Of a stretch of 6,837 bases of DNA, positions 1 to 5,165 are shown one piece after another. The stretch lies in the NCBI GenBank assembly GCA_002412925.1, contig DHVZ01000098.1, forward strand, positions 1 to 6,837. Direction: 5' to 3'. The notes under the pieces are model-generated. The model was not told the DNA's origin and made no database searches. It saw only the letters and a list, made by a program, of their open reading frames with translations. Source of the DNA: Anaerolineales bacterium UBA5195. Lineage in GTDB: Bacteria; Chloroflexota; Anaerolineae; Anaerolineales; Villigracilaceae. Each line of letters begins with the position of its first letter. Position 1 is the stretch's first letter. The translations under genes were made by a program, and so were the position numbers.

Positions 1-93
1 AGCATTGGCCTGTATGGCGTGCTGGCGCGCAAAAACGCGATCGCGATTTTGCTCGGCGTCGAACTGATGCTGAATGTTTTCGCCAATGTACAG

Positions 94-154
94 TTCGGTA
101 TTGAATCTTCAGAGCTCCAATACCGAATCCCAAATATCGAATATCAAATAACGA
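94..154. repeat. Inverted repeat plus 7-bp degenerate tandem array upstream of hisG
   Basis: A perfect 10-bp inverted repeat pairs TTCGGTATTG (94-103) with CAATACCGAA (118-127) across a 14-nt loop. From 120 to 154 the sequence reads as five consecutive 7-bp units: ATACCGA, ATCCCAA, ATATCGA, ATATCAA, ATAACGA (consensus close to ATAYCRA). The array ends at the hisG ribosome binding site. It fills most of the interval between the broken nuoK homology and hisG. No His-rich leader peptide and no clear -35/-10 pair were found in it. Confidence 0.6.
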
Positions 155-156
155 GG
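153..156 (+). promoter_or_regulatory. Probable hisG ribosome binding site
   Basis: GAGG lies 4 nt before the ATG at 161. The spacing is shorter than ideal. It lies at the last unit of the upstream 7-bp array, so the array seems to supply part of the translation signal. Confidence 0.45.
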
Positions 157-160
157 TTCC

Positions 161-1156
161 ATGTCCCGTCCCATCCGCTTATCCCTGCCCTCCAAAGGCC
201 GCCTTTCTGACGATGCCCTCAACTTTCTCTCGGCCTGCGGATTCAATATCTACAAGCCCAACCCGCGCCAGTACGAGGCCAGTATCCCGGCCCTACCCGG
301 CGTGACTGTCCTGTTCCAACGCCCCACCGATATTGTCATTTCTGTCCGCAATGGCAGTGTGGATTTTGGCATTACCGGTCTGGATGTGCTGACCGAACAC
401 GGCGGCCCCAACGGGGCAATTCTCCCGATTCACACCGCCCTTGGCTTTGGCTTGTGCACCCTGAACGTGATCGTCCCCGAAGCCTGGACAGACGTGAACA
501 AGATGGCCGATTTGCGCCACAAACAAGTTGAGCTGGCCCGTCCGCTGCGTGTGGCGACCAAATACCCCAACGCTACTGCCCCTTTTTTTGCCGGGCAAGG
601 ACTCACGGATGTAACCTTCATCGAAGCCGAAGGTACGCTTGAAATTGCCCCTACCATCGGTTACGCTGACCTGATTGCTGATCTCGTTTCCAGCGGTCAG
701 ACCCTGCGCGACAACCGCCTGAAACCGCTCGCCGATGGGCGAATTATCGCATCCCAGGCTGTCCTGATCGCCAACAGGGCCGCACTCAAGGACCATCCCG
801 CCGTACTCCCCATCGCCCGCCAACTGCTGGAATTTATCGAAGCCTACCAGCGCGCCCAGAACAATGTCTCGATTTTCGCCAATATGCGCGGTGAAAGCCC
901 CGAAGCCATTGCCGCCCTGGTTTTTGCCCAGGCAACCCTCGGCGGATTAAATGGGCCAACCATCAGCCGCATCATCCACCGCGATGGCGACCCTAACTGG
1001 TACGACCTGCACATTGTCGTCCACCGTGATAAGTTGTTCGCTGCCATTAACGAACTACGCCCCATCGGCGGCAGCGGCGTGGTCGTCGCCCCGGTGACAT
1101 ATATTTTCGAGGAAGAGCCGCCGAGGTATAAGGCGATGCTGGCGGCGTTGAAATAA
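161..1156 (+). CDS. hisG: ATP phosphoribosyltransferase, long form with C-terminal regulatory domain
   Basis: HisG catalyses the first, committed step of histidine synthesis: ATP plus PRPP gives phosphoribosyl-ATP. The 331-residue length is that of the long, single-chain type, which needs no HisZ partner. The N-terminus (PSKGRLSDDAL, residues 10-20) and VRNGSVDFGITGLDVL (62-77) are typical. The PRPP-binding signature lies at about 155-185, with EAEGTLEIAPTIGYAD followed by LVSSGQTLRDNRL. Residues from about 217 to 321 (NNVSIFANMRG ... LRPIGGSGVVVAPVTYIFEEE) match the ACT-like regulatory domain that carries histidine feedback inhibition in long HisG enzymes. That inhibition is family knowledge, not visible here. 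The ATG at 161 is chosen because MSRPIRLSLPSKGRLS aligns with usual HisG N-termini and a GAGG precedes it. It is the first gene of the cluster, 60 nt before hisD. The call is secure. Confidence 0.97.
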   Translation: MSRPIRLSLPSKGRLSDDALNFLSACGFNIYKPNPRQYEASIPALPGVTVLFQRPTDIVISVRNGSVDFGITGLDVLTEHGGPNGAILPIHTALGFGLCTLNVIVPEAWTDVNKMADLRHKQVELARPLRVATKYPNATAPFFAGQGLTDVTFIEAEGTLEIAPTIGYADLIADLVSSGQTLRDNRLKPLADGRIIASQAVLIANRAALKDHPAVLPIARQLLEFIEAYQRAQNNVSIFANMRGESPEAIAALVFAQATLGGLNGPTISRIIHRDGDPNWYDLHIVVHRDKLFAAINELRPIGGSGVVVAPVTYIFEEEPPRYKAMLAALK

Positions 1157-1167
1157 TTTACCTGCAC

Positions 1168-1196
1168 GTAGGGGCGAAGCATTGCTTCGCCCCTAC
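1168..1196. repeat. Perfect short palindrome in the hisG-hisD spacer
   Basis: GTAGGGGCGAAGC (1168-1180) is followed after ATT by its exact reverse complement GCTTCGCCCCTAC (1184-1196). This makes a 13-bp GC-rich hairpin with a 3-nt loop. It occupies about half of the 60-nt spacer and ends 7 nt before the hisD ribosome binding site. No T-run follows, so it does not look like an intrinsic terminator. From general knowledge, palindromes beginning GTAGGGGC are dispersed in many bacterial genomes, including cyanobacteria, so a REP-like element is the best reading. It might stabilise the upstream mRNA end or reduce read-through. Confidence 0.75.
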
Positions 1197-1203
1197 CCTG
1201 ACT

Positions 1204-1211
1204 AAAAGGAA
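1204..1211 (+). promoter_or_regulatory. hisD ribosome binding site
   Basis: The purine-rich AAAAGGAA sits 5 nt before the ATG at 1217 and fixes that start. Confidence 0.65.
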
Positions 1212-1216
1212 ATCCC

Positions 1217-2596
1217 ATGATCAAAATCTATGATGTTAAATCTGCGAAAAAATCCATCCTGAAACGCATCCCCCCAGACGAAACTGCCGTCCCGCCCATC
1301 CTCCTCGACCGAATTGCCGCCACCTTTGGCGAGCGGATTAACGCCGAAGAAGCTGTGCGCCGCATTTTACGGGATGTTCGCTCTCGCGGCGACGCCGCCC
1401 TGCGCGAGTGGAGCGCCAAACTGGACAGTTTCCCCGCCGATGCGCCGATCCGCGTCCCTGCCGAAGCGCTGACGGCTGCGCTGGAAGCGCTCGACCCAGA
1501 AACCCGCGCCGCGCTCGAAGTCGCCGCCGACCGTATCCGCGAGTTCTACCGCCGCCAGCCGCTGACCAGTTGGTTCACCAACGACCTGGGCGGCACGCTC
1601 GGGCAGTTCATCCGCCCCATTCAGCGCGTCGGCCTGTACGTCCCCGGCGGCACCGCGCCCCTGCCCTCGTCTGTGCTGATGTCCGCCATCCCGGCGCAGG
1701 TTGCAGGGGTGAAAGAGATTGTGATCGTTACGCCGCCGCTGCGTTTGCAAACCACAAACGATGGACAGCAGACGATGGTCAATGGTTCATCGTCCATCGT
1801 TTCCGCAGTGATTTTAGCGGCTTGTGCTCTCTGTGATATCACCGAAGTCTACGCTCTGGGTGGCGCACAGGCCATCGCCGCAATTGCCTATGGCACCGAA
1901 TCCGTCCCGGCGGTGGACAAGATCTTCGGCCCCGGCAACCTGTTCGTGACCCTCGCCAAGCGCCAGGTCTTTGGCGCAGTAGGTATCGACGGGCTGGCCG
2001 GGCCGACCGAAACAGTCGTCATCGCTGATGAAAACGCCAAACCCGCCTGGGTTGCCGCCGACCTGCTCGCCCAGGCCGAACATGATGTGCTGGCCAGCGC
2101 CATCCTGCTGACCCCCTCCCGCAAACTGGCTGAAGCCGTGCAAGTGGAAGTTGGCCGCCAGATGGAAACCCTGCCGCGCGCCGACATCCTGGCCCAATCC
2201 CTGCCCGGCCAGAGCGGAATCGTCATCACCAAAGACCTCGACCAAGCCGCCGCGCTCAACAACGCCTATGCCCCCGAACATCTCTGCCTGGCAGTGGCCG
2301 ATCCCTGGGCGTTGAGCGAAAAAATCAGCAACGCCGGCGGCATTTTCATGGGTGAACACTCGTTTGAAGTGCTTGGAGACTACGTCGCCGGGCCAAGCCA
2401 TGTCATGCCGACCGGCGGCAGCGCCCGCTTCGCCTCGCCGCTCAACACATGGGATTTTGTCCACATCATCAGCCTGATTGCGCTCAACCCGGCGACCACC
2501 GCCCAGATCGCTCCGCTGGCCGCCAAAATCGCCCGCGCCGAAGGTCTCGAAGCCCACGCGCGCTCCGCTGACTGCCGCGTAAACGTAGACAAGTAA
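1217..2596 (+). CDS. hisD: Histidinol dehydrogenase
   Basis: HisD carries out the last two oxidations of the pathway, L-histidinol to L-histidinal to L-histidine, with NAD+ and a zinc ion. The protein has 459 residues, slightly long for the family (about 430). Visible signatures are RVGLYVPGGTAPLPSSVLM (137-155), GGAQAIAAIAYGT (215-227), KIFGPGN (235-241) and GLAGPTE (259-265). By family alignment the zinc ligands are Q286 and H289 (LAQAEHD), D388 (VLGDYVAGPSH) and H447 (GLEAHARS). The catalytic pair is E354-H355 (YAPEHL). All are present. Between VTPP (171-174) and the helix beginning VILAA (198) there are about 15 residues more than usual, made by a heptamer repeat. The last residues (RVNVDK) come from another repeat. 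It starts 60 nt after hisG and ends 10 nt before hisC. Identity is certain; the effect of the insertion is unknown. Confidence 0.97.
   Translation: MIKIYDVKSAKKSILKRIPPDETAVPPILLDRIAATFGERINAEEAVRRILRDVRSRGDAALREWSAKLDSFPADAPIRVPAEALTAALEALDPETRAALEVAADRIREFYRRQPLTSWFTNDLGGTLGQFIRPIQRVGLYVPGGTAPLPSSVLMSAIPAQVAGVKEIVIVTPPLRLQTTNDGQQTMVNGSSSIVSAVILAACALCDITEVYALGGAQAIAAIAYGTESVPAVDKIFGPGNLFVTLAKRQVFGAVGIDGLAGPTETVVIADENAKPAWVAADLLAQAEHDVLASAILLTPSRKLAEAVQVEVGRQMETLPRADILAQSLPGQSGIVITKDLDQAAALNNAYAPEHLCLAVADPWALSEKISNAGGIFMGEHSFEVLGDYVAGPSHVMPTGGSARFASPLNTWDFVHIISLIALNPATTAQIAPLAAKIARAEGLEAHARSADCRVNVDK
1755..1803. repeat. Heptamer array with inverted arms inserted in-frame in hisD
   Basis: From 1758 the DNA reads in 7-bp units: ACGATGG, ACAGCAG, ACGATGG, TCAATGG, then the inverted sense TTCATCG, TCCATCG. 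A perfect 11-bp inverted repeat pairs AAACGATGGAC (1756-1766) with GTCCATCGTTT (1792-1802). A nested 7-bp pair is GACGATG (1771-1777) with CATCGTC (1788-1794). A 14-bp direct repeat (1755-1768 and 1769-1782) matches at 11 of 14 positions. The six heptamers at 1758-1799 total 42 nt, exactly 14 codons, so the frame is kept. The encoded stretch (TNDGQQTMVNGSSSIV, about residues 180-195) is polar and lies where most HisD proteins have a short loop. Confidence 0.75.
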
Positions 2597-2600
2597 ACAA
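2579..2600. repeat. 8-bp direct repeat spanning the hisD stop codon
   Basis: GTAGACAA (2585-2592) and GTAAACAA (2593-2600) are adjacent octamers, preceded by the partial unit GTAAAC (2579-2584). They encode the last residues of HisD (VNVDK) and contain its TAA stop at 2594-2596. No inverted arm is seen. The array is short, so chance similarity cannot be excluded, but it fits the pattern at the other junctions. Confidence 0.45.
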
Positions 2601-2606
2601 GCTCAC

Positions 2607-3716
2607 ATGGAACACGCAACAGCCATGATACCCCTGCCCTCCCACATCGCCAACCTGCCTCCCTACACGCCGATCGAGCCGTTTGAAGTGCTTTCCGAGC
2701 GTGTCGGCCGTTCGCCCGAGCAAATCATCAAGCTCGACGCCAACGAGAACCCCTACGGCATGTCGCCGCGCGCCCGCGAAGCCCTCGCAAACCTGGCCTA
2801 CGGACACATCTATCCCGACCCCGAGTCCCGCGCCCTGCGCGCCGCCCTCAGCCGCTTCACTGGCGCGCCCGCCGAGAATCTCGTGGTTGGCGCCGGCGCG
2901 GATGAGTTGATCGACCTGATCATGCGCGTTATGCTCAACCCCGGCGACACCGTTCTCAACTGTCCGCCCACCTTTGGCATGTACGCCTTCGATGCCGACC
3001 TGAACAACGCCAAAGTGGTCAACGTGCCCCGCAAGGCTGATTTTTCTGTAGACGTGGATGGGATTGTGGATGCCGCTGAAAAGTTTTCCCCTAAACTGAT
3101 TTTTCTCACCTCCCCCAACAACCCAGACGGATCGCTGATCCCGCAGCCGGTTTTGCAAAAACTATTGGCCTTGCCCGCGCTGATCGTGCTCGACGAAGCC
3201 TACATCGAGTTCTCCGGCGTCACGTCCCAAATCACCAATGTACCAATTACCAATAACCTGATCGTCCTGCGCACCTTCAGCAAACTGGCCGGACTGGCAG
3301 GCCTGCGCGTTGGCTACGGAGCCTTCCCGACCTGGCTGATGCCAACCCTGTGGAAAGCCAAACAGCCCTATAATGTCAATGTTGCCGCCAGCGCCGCCGC
3401 GGTTGCAGCCCTTAACGACCCGGATTATCTGGCCTGGACCGTCAAAACCCTTGTGGCTGAGCGCAACCGCTTGGCCGAAGCGCTTTCCACTTTCCGCTGG
3501 CTGAAAGTCTACCCATCGCATGCCAACTTCCTCCTCTGCCGGGTTGCCCCCGAAATCGACGCAGCCCTACTCAAAGCAGACCTGGCCCAAAAGCACGGCA
3601 TCTTCATCCGTTACTTCAACAAACCCGGCCTGACGGACTGCATTCGGATTTCGGTCGGCAAACCCGAACAGACGAATGCGCTATTGAAGGCGTTTGGTGA
3701 TTTGGTGATTGGGTGA
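2607..3716 (+). CDS. hisC: Histidinol-phosphate aminotransferase
   Basis: HisC is a PLP enzyme that converts imidazole acetol phosphate and glutamate to L-histidinol phosphate and 2-oxoglutarate. The 369 residues show a class I/II aminotransferase fold in normal order: IKLDANENPYG (41-51), YPDPES (69-74), GAGADELIDL (95-104), TSPNNPDG (168-175), VLDEAYIEF (194-202), TFSKLAGLAGLRVGYG (223-238) and CIRISVGKPEQ (345-355). The PLP-binding lysine is K226. N171, D196, Y199, R234 and R347 fit the cofactor and substrate contacts of the family. The ATG at 2607 follows hisD by 10 nt and has no clear ribosome binding site, so translation may be coupled to hisD. A second in-frame ATG at 2625 (MIPLPSHIANL) is a possible alternative start. 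The loop at about 207-216 and the last residues (GDLVIG) are encoded by repeats. Confidence 0.96.
   Translation: MEHATAMIPLPSHIANLPPYTPIEPFEVLSERVGRSPEQIIKLDANENPYGMSPRAREALANLAYGHIYPDPESRALRAALSRFTGAPAENLVVGAGADELIDLIMRVMLNPGDTVLNCPPTFGMYAFDADLNNAKVVNVPRKADFSVDVDGIVDAAEKFSPKLIFLTSPNNPDGSLIPQPVLQKLLALPALIVLDEAYIEFSGVTSQITNVPITNNLIVLRTFSKLAGLAGLRVGYGAFPTWLMPTLWKAKQPYNVNVAASAAAVAALNDPDYLAWTVKTLVAERNRLAEALSTFRWLKVYPSHANFLLCRVAPEIDAALLKADLAQKHGIFIRYFNKPGLTDCIRISVGKPEQTNALLKAFGDLVIG
3225..3253. repeat. Short TNACCAA array inside hisC
   Basis: The units TCCCAAA, TCACCAA, TGTACCAA and TTACCAA follow one another, mostly 7 bp with one of 8 bp, and continue into a partial TAACC. They encode about residues 207-216 of HisC (SQITNVPITN), between the conserved EFSG and NLIVLRTFSK blocks, a region variable in length and sequence in the family. 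No inverted arm is visible. Confidence 0.45.
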
Positions 3717-3755
3717 TCAAAAATCACAAATTCACCAAATCGCTCAATCACCAAA
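3693..3755. repeat. 8-bp tandem array with inverted arms at the hisC-hisB junction
   Basis: The left arm is three octamers: TTTGGTGA (3693), TTTGGTGA (3701), TTGGGTGA (3709). The right arm is written in the opposite sense: TCACAAAT (3724), TCACCAAA (3732), TCGCTCAA (3740), TCACCAAA (3748). Perfect 10-bp pairings exist between 3693-3702 and 3746-3755, and between 3699-3708 and 3732-3741. GTGAT (3713-3717) can also pair with ATCAC (3723-3727). The left arm encodes the end of HisC and holds its TGA stop. The right arm ends just before the hisB ribosome binding site. Folding of the mRNA could affect hisB translation; this is inference. Confidence 0.75.
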
Positions 3756-3756
3756 T

Positions 3757-3760
3757 GGAG
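3757..3760 (+). promoter_or_regulatory. hisB ribosome binding site (decides the start)
   Basis: GGAG lies 6 nt before the ATG at 3767. This selects that ATG over an in-frame GTG at 3713, which would add 18 residues read purely from the repeat array. Confidence 0.7.
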
Positions 3761-3766
3761 AATTTT

Positions 3767-4357
3767 ATGCGAACTGCCAAAATCGAACGCTCAACAAACG
3801 AAACGCAAATCAGCATTGAACTCAACCTCGACGGCTCCGGCCAGCACGACATTGCGACCGGAGTCGGCTTTCTCGACCACATGCTGACCCACATCGCCGT
3901 GCATGGCCTGTTCGACCTGACCGTCAAAGCAACCGGCGACCTGCACATCGACGTTCACCACACTGTCGAGGATGTGGCCCTGGTGCTCGGTTCGGCCTTC
4001 GACCAGGCCCTGGGCGACCGCAAGGGCATTACCCGCATGGCCAGCTTTTACGCCCCGATGGATGAAACCCTGGCCTTCGTCGCCCTCGATTTATCGGGCC
4101 GCCCTTACAGCGTGATCGATGCCGAATGGGGCCAGGCCCCGGTCGGGCAGATCCCCACCAGCCTGTTCCCGCACTTCTTCGAGAGCTTCGCCGTCACCAG
4201 CCGCTGCAACCTGCACGCCAGGGTGCTCTACGGCCGCGACGATCACCACAAAGCCGAAGCGCTCTTCAAAGCCTTCGCGCGCGCGCTGGATGCGGCAACG
4301 ATGAAAGATGAAAGACGAAAGAGCGTTCCGTCCACCAAGGGAACTTTGACAAAGTAG
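3767..4357 (+). CDS. hisB: Imidazoleglycerol-phosphate dehydratase (monofunctional HisB)
   Basis: HisB dehydrates imidazole glycerol phosphate to imidazole acetol phosphate, using two metal ions. From the ATG at 3767 the protein has 196 residues, the normal size of the dehydratase alone, so the histidinol-phosphatase domain of enterobacterial HisB is absent. The N-terminus MRTAKIERSTNETQISIELN is typical. Metal-binding motifs are present: GFLDHML (34-40), DVHHTVEDV (62-70) and GRDDHHKAEALFKAFARAL (156-174). The C-terminal VPSTKGTL signature ends at residue 194, followed by two extra residues (TK). The first Asp of GRDDHHK is often Asn in relatives; this is a small change. The segment TMKDERRK before VPSTKG is encoded by three 7-bp repeats. 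It starts 50 nt after the hisC stop. Identity is secure. Confidence 0.96.
   Translation: MRTAKIERSTNETQISIELNLDGSGQHDIATGVGFLDHMLTHIAVHGLFDLTVKATGDLHIDVHHTVEDVALVLGSAFDQALGDRKGITRMASFYAPMDETLAFVALDLSGRPYSVIDAEWGQAPVGQIPTSLFPHFFESFAVTSRCNLHARVLYGRDDHHKAEALFKAFARALDAATMKDERRKSVPSTKGTLTK
4300..4320. repeat. Three 7-bp tandem units inside the 3' end of hisB
   Basis: GATGAAA (4300-4306), GATGAAA (4307-4313) and GACGAAA (4314-4320) are consecutive heptamers. The total of 21 nt equals 7 codons and keeps the frame. They encode the stretch TMKDERRK, a variable linker before the conserved VPSTKG motif of HisB. Confidence 0.5.
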
Positions 4358-4380
4358 ACACGACCTGTTTTCCTGTCCAC
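4354..4380. other. Weak imperfect hairpin after the hisB stop
   Basis: GTAGACA (4354-4360), which includes the hisB TAG stop, can pair imperfectly with TGTCCAC (4374-4380), matching at 6 of 7 positions. No T-run follows. It is probably a degenerate copy of the same kind of repeat rather than a terminator. Confidence 0.3.
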
Positions 4381-4390
4381 CTTATTTACC

Positions 4391-4418
4391 TGAGACCTGA
4401 CACATGACACCTGACACC
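4391..4418. repeat. Four 7-bp tandem units carrying the hisA start codon
   Basis: The units are TGAGACC (4391), TGACACA (4398), TGACACC (4405) and TGACACC (4412). The ATG of hisA (4404-4406) is created across the boundary of units 2 and 3, because unit 2 ends in A instead of C. The last two units encode MTPDT. ACCTGACAC is a perfect 9-nt direct repeat at 4395-4403 and 4409-4417. No Shine-Dalgarno sequence is seen upstream. Confidence 0.7.
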
Positions 4419-5165
4419 CCCTTTACCGTTTTCCCAGCCATTGACCTGCGCGCCGGCAAAATCGTCCGCCTGGCACAGGGTGACCCGACCCGCCAGACTG
4501 AATACGGCGACGACCCGCGTAAACAAGCCGAGCAATTCAAAGCCGAGGGCGCAGAGTGGATCCATGTTATCAACCTGAGCGGCGCATTTGGCGAGGACGC
4601 CGCCGCCAACCTGAAAGCGCTTGAAGCGATTCTCTCTGTCGGGCTGAAAGTCGAATTCGGCGGCGGCATCCGCGACGAGGAGACCATCCGCGTGCCGCTC
4701 GAAATGGGCGCGGAACGGGTTTTCCTGGGCACCGCCGCCATCCAAAACCCCGCACTGGTAGACTGGGCCATCGCCCGCTACGGTCCAAGCCGGATTGCCG
4801 CCGACATCGGCGTCCGCGACGGGCAGGTAATGGTCAAAGGCTGGCAAGAATCCACGCCGCTGACCATGCTCGAAGCGGGGAGCCGCTTCAGGGCGCAGGG
4901 GCTGGAATGGTGTGTGCTGACCGATGTCCACCGCGACGGGGTCGGGACCGGCGTCAGCGTTGATTCCGCTCTCGAGCTGCAAACCGCCAGCGGGTTGAAG
5001 GTTGTCGCCTCGGGCGGCGTCTCCAGCCTGGAAGATGTCATCCGCGTCAAAAATGCCGGGCTGGCAGGCGTCATCATCGGGCGGGCGTTGTATGAAGGCA
5101 GCCTGTCATTGCGAGCCGCGTTAGCGGCAAAGCAATCTCCAGTCGATGGAGAAATGCCCGTTTAA
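4404..5165 (+). CDS. hisA: ProFAR isomerase (phosphoribosylformimino-5-aminoimidazole carboxamide ribotide isomerase)
   Basis: HisA is a TIM-barrel isomerase (Amadori rearrangement) that turns ProFAR into PRFAR, the substrate of HisH/HisF. The 253 residues include the first-strand motif FPAIDLRAGKIVRL (10-23) with catalytic base D14, FGGGIR (85-90), and ADIGVRDGQVMVKGW (133-147), where D134 is the likely catalytic acid. TDVHRDGVGTG (173-183), ASGGVSSLED (202-211) and GVIIGRALYEG (222-232) complete the two phosphate-binding halves. Usual HisA proteins begin about where FTVFPAIDL starts here, so the first six residues are an addition supplied by a heptamer array. No Shine-Dalgarno sequence is evident before the ATG, and I see no better start. 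From about residue 235 (SLRAALAAKQSPVDGEMPV) the protein is encoded by a palindromic element that also provides the stop codon. Function is secure; the unusual ends are well supported by the DNA. Confidence 0.95.
   Translation: MTPDTPFTVFPAIDLRAGKIVRLAQGDPTRQTEYGDDPRKQAEQFKAEGAEWIHVINLSGAFGEDAAANLKALEAILSVGLKVEFGGGIRDEETIRVPLEMGAERVFLGTAAIQNPALVDWAIARYGPSRIAADIGVRDGQVMVKGWQESTPLTMLEAGSRFRAQGLEWCVLTDVHRDGVGTGVSVDSALELQTASGLKVVASGGVSSLEDVIRVKNAGLAGVIIGRALYEGSLSLRAALAAKQSPVDGEMPV

Larger units (their letters stand above)
1..210 (+). pseudogene. NuoK-like fragment (NADH-quinone oxidoreductase subunit K), 5' partial and truncated
   Basis: Frame 1 is open from the window edge to a TGA at 208-210. 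Its first 25 residues, including YGVLARKNAIAILLGVELMLN, match the end of the first and the second membrane helix of NuoK, the small proton-channel subunit of complex I. The Glu in GVELMLN corresponds to the conserved membrane carboxylate. After about position 78 the similarity stops. The usual continuation (AVN.N.VAF) and third helix are missing, replaced by a hydrophilic tail read from repeat-like DNA and then out of frame through the start of hisG. The other two frames after position 78 do not restore NuoK, so a simple frameshift does not explain it. The frame overlaps hisG by 50 nt, which also argues against a working gene. I infer a remnant left by rearrangement. A real short variant or an assembly join is possible. 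The family call is fairly sure, the pseudogene status less so. Confidence 0.62.

Noticed and set aside
79..160. Histidine leader peptide, T-box or attenuator upstream of hisG
   Set aside because: There is no run of His codons, no T-box signature and no terminator-like stem with T-run. TTGAAT at 101-106 resembles a -35 box but has no matching -10 at 17 nt.
293..823. Reverse-strand open frame opposite hisG
   Set aside because: Shadow frame with no motifs; the + strand is a complete HisG.
1168..1196. Intrinsic terminator between hisG and hisD
   Set aside because: The stem is strong but no T-run follows, and downstream genes of the same pathway continue on the same strand.
1814..2557. Long reverse-strand open frame (247 codons) opposite hisD
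   Set aside because: It is a shadow of GC-rich coding sequence: no recognisable family, no ribosome binding site, and the opposite strand encodes an intact HisD.
2484..3158. Reverse-strand open frame (224 codons) opposite the hisD end and hisC
   Set aside because: It crosses two confirmed genes on the other strand and shows no protein family features.
3713..3766. GTG at 3713 as hisB start, overlapping the hisC stop
   Set aside because: It would add 18 residues encoded only by the octamer array, which relatives lack; the ATG at 3767 has GGAG at good distance and begins the normal HisB N-terminus.
4391..4418. CRISPR array
   Set aside because: Units are 7 bp and contiguous, with no unique spacers; the same holds for the other arrays in the window.
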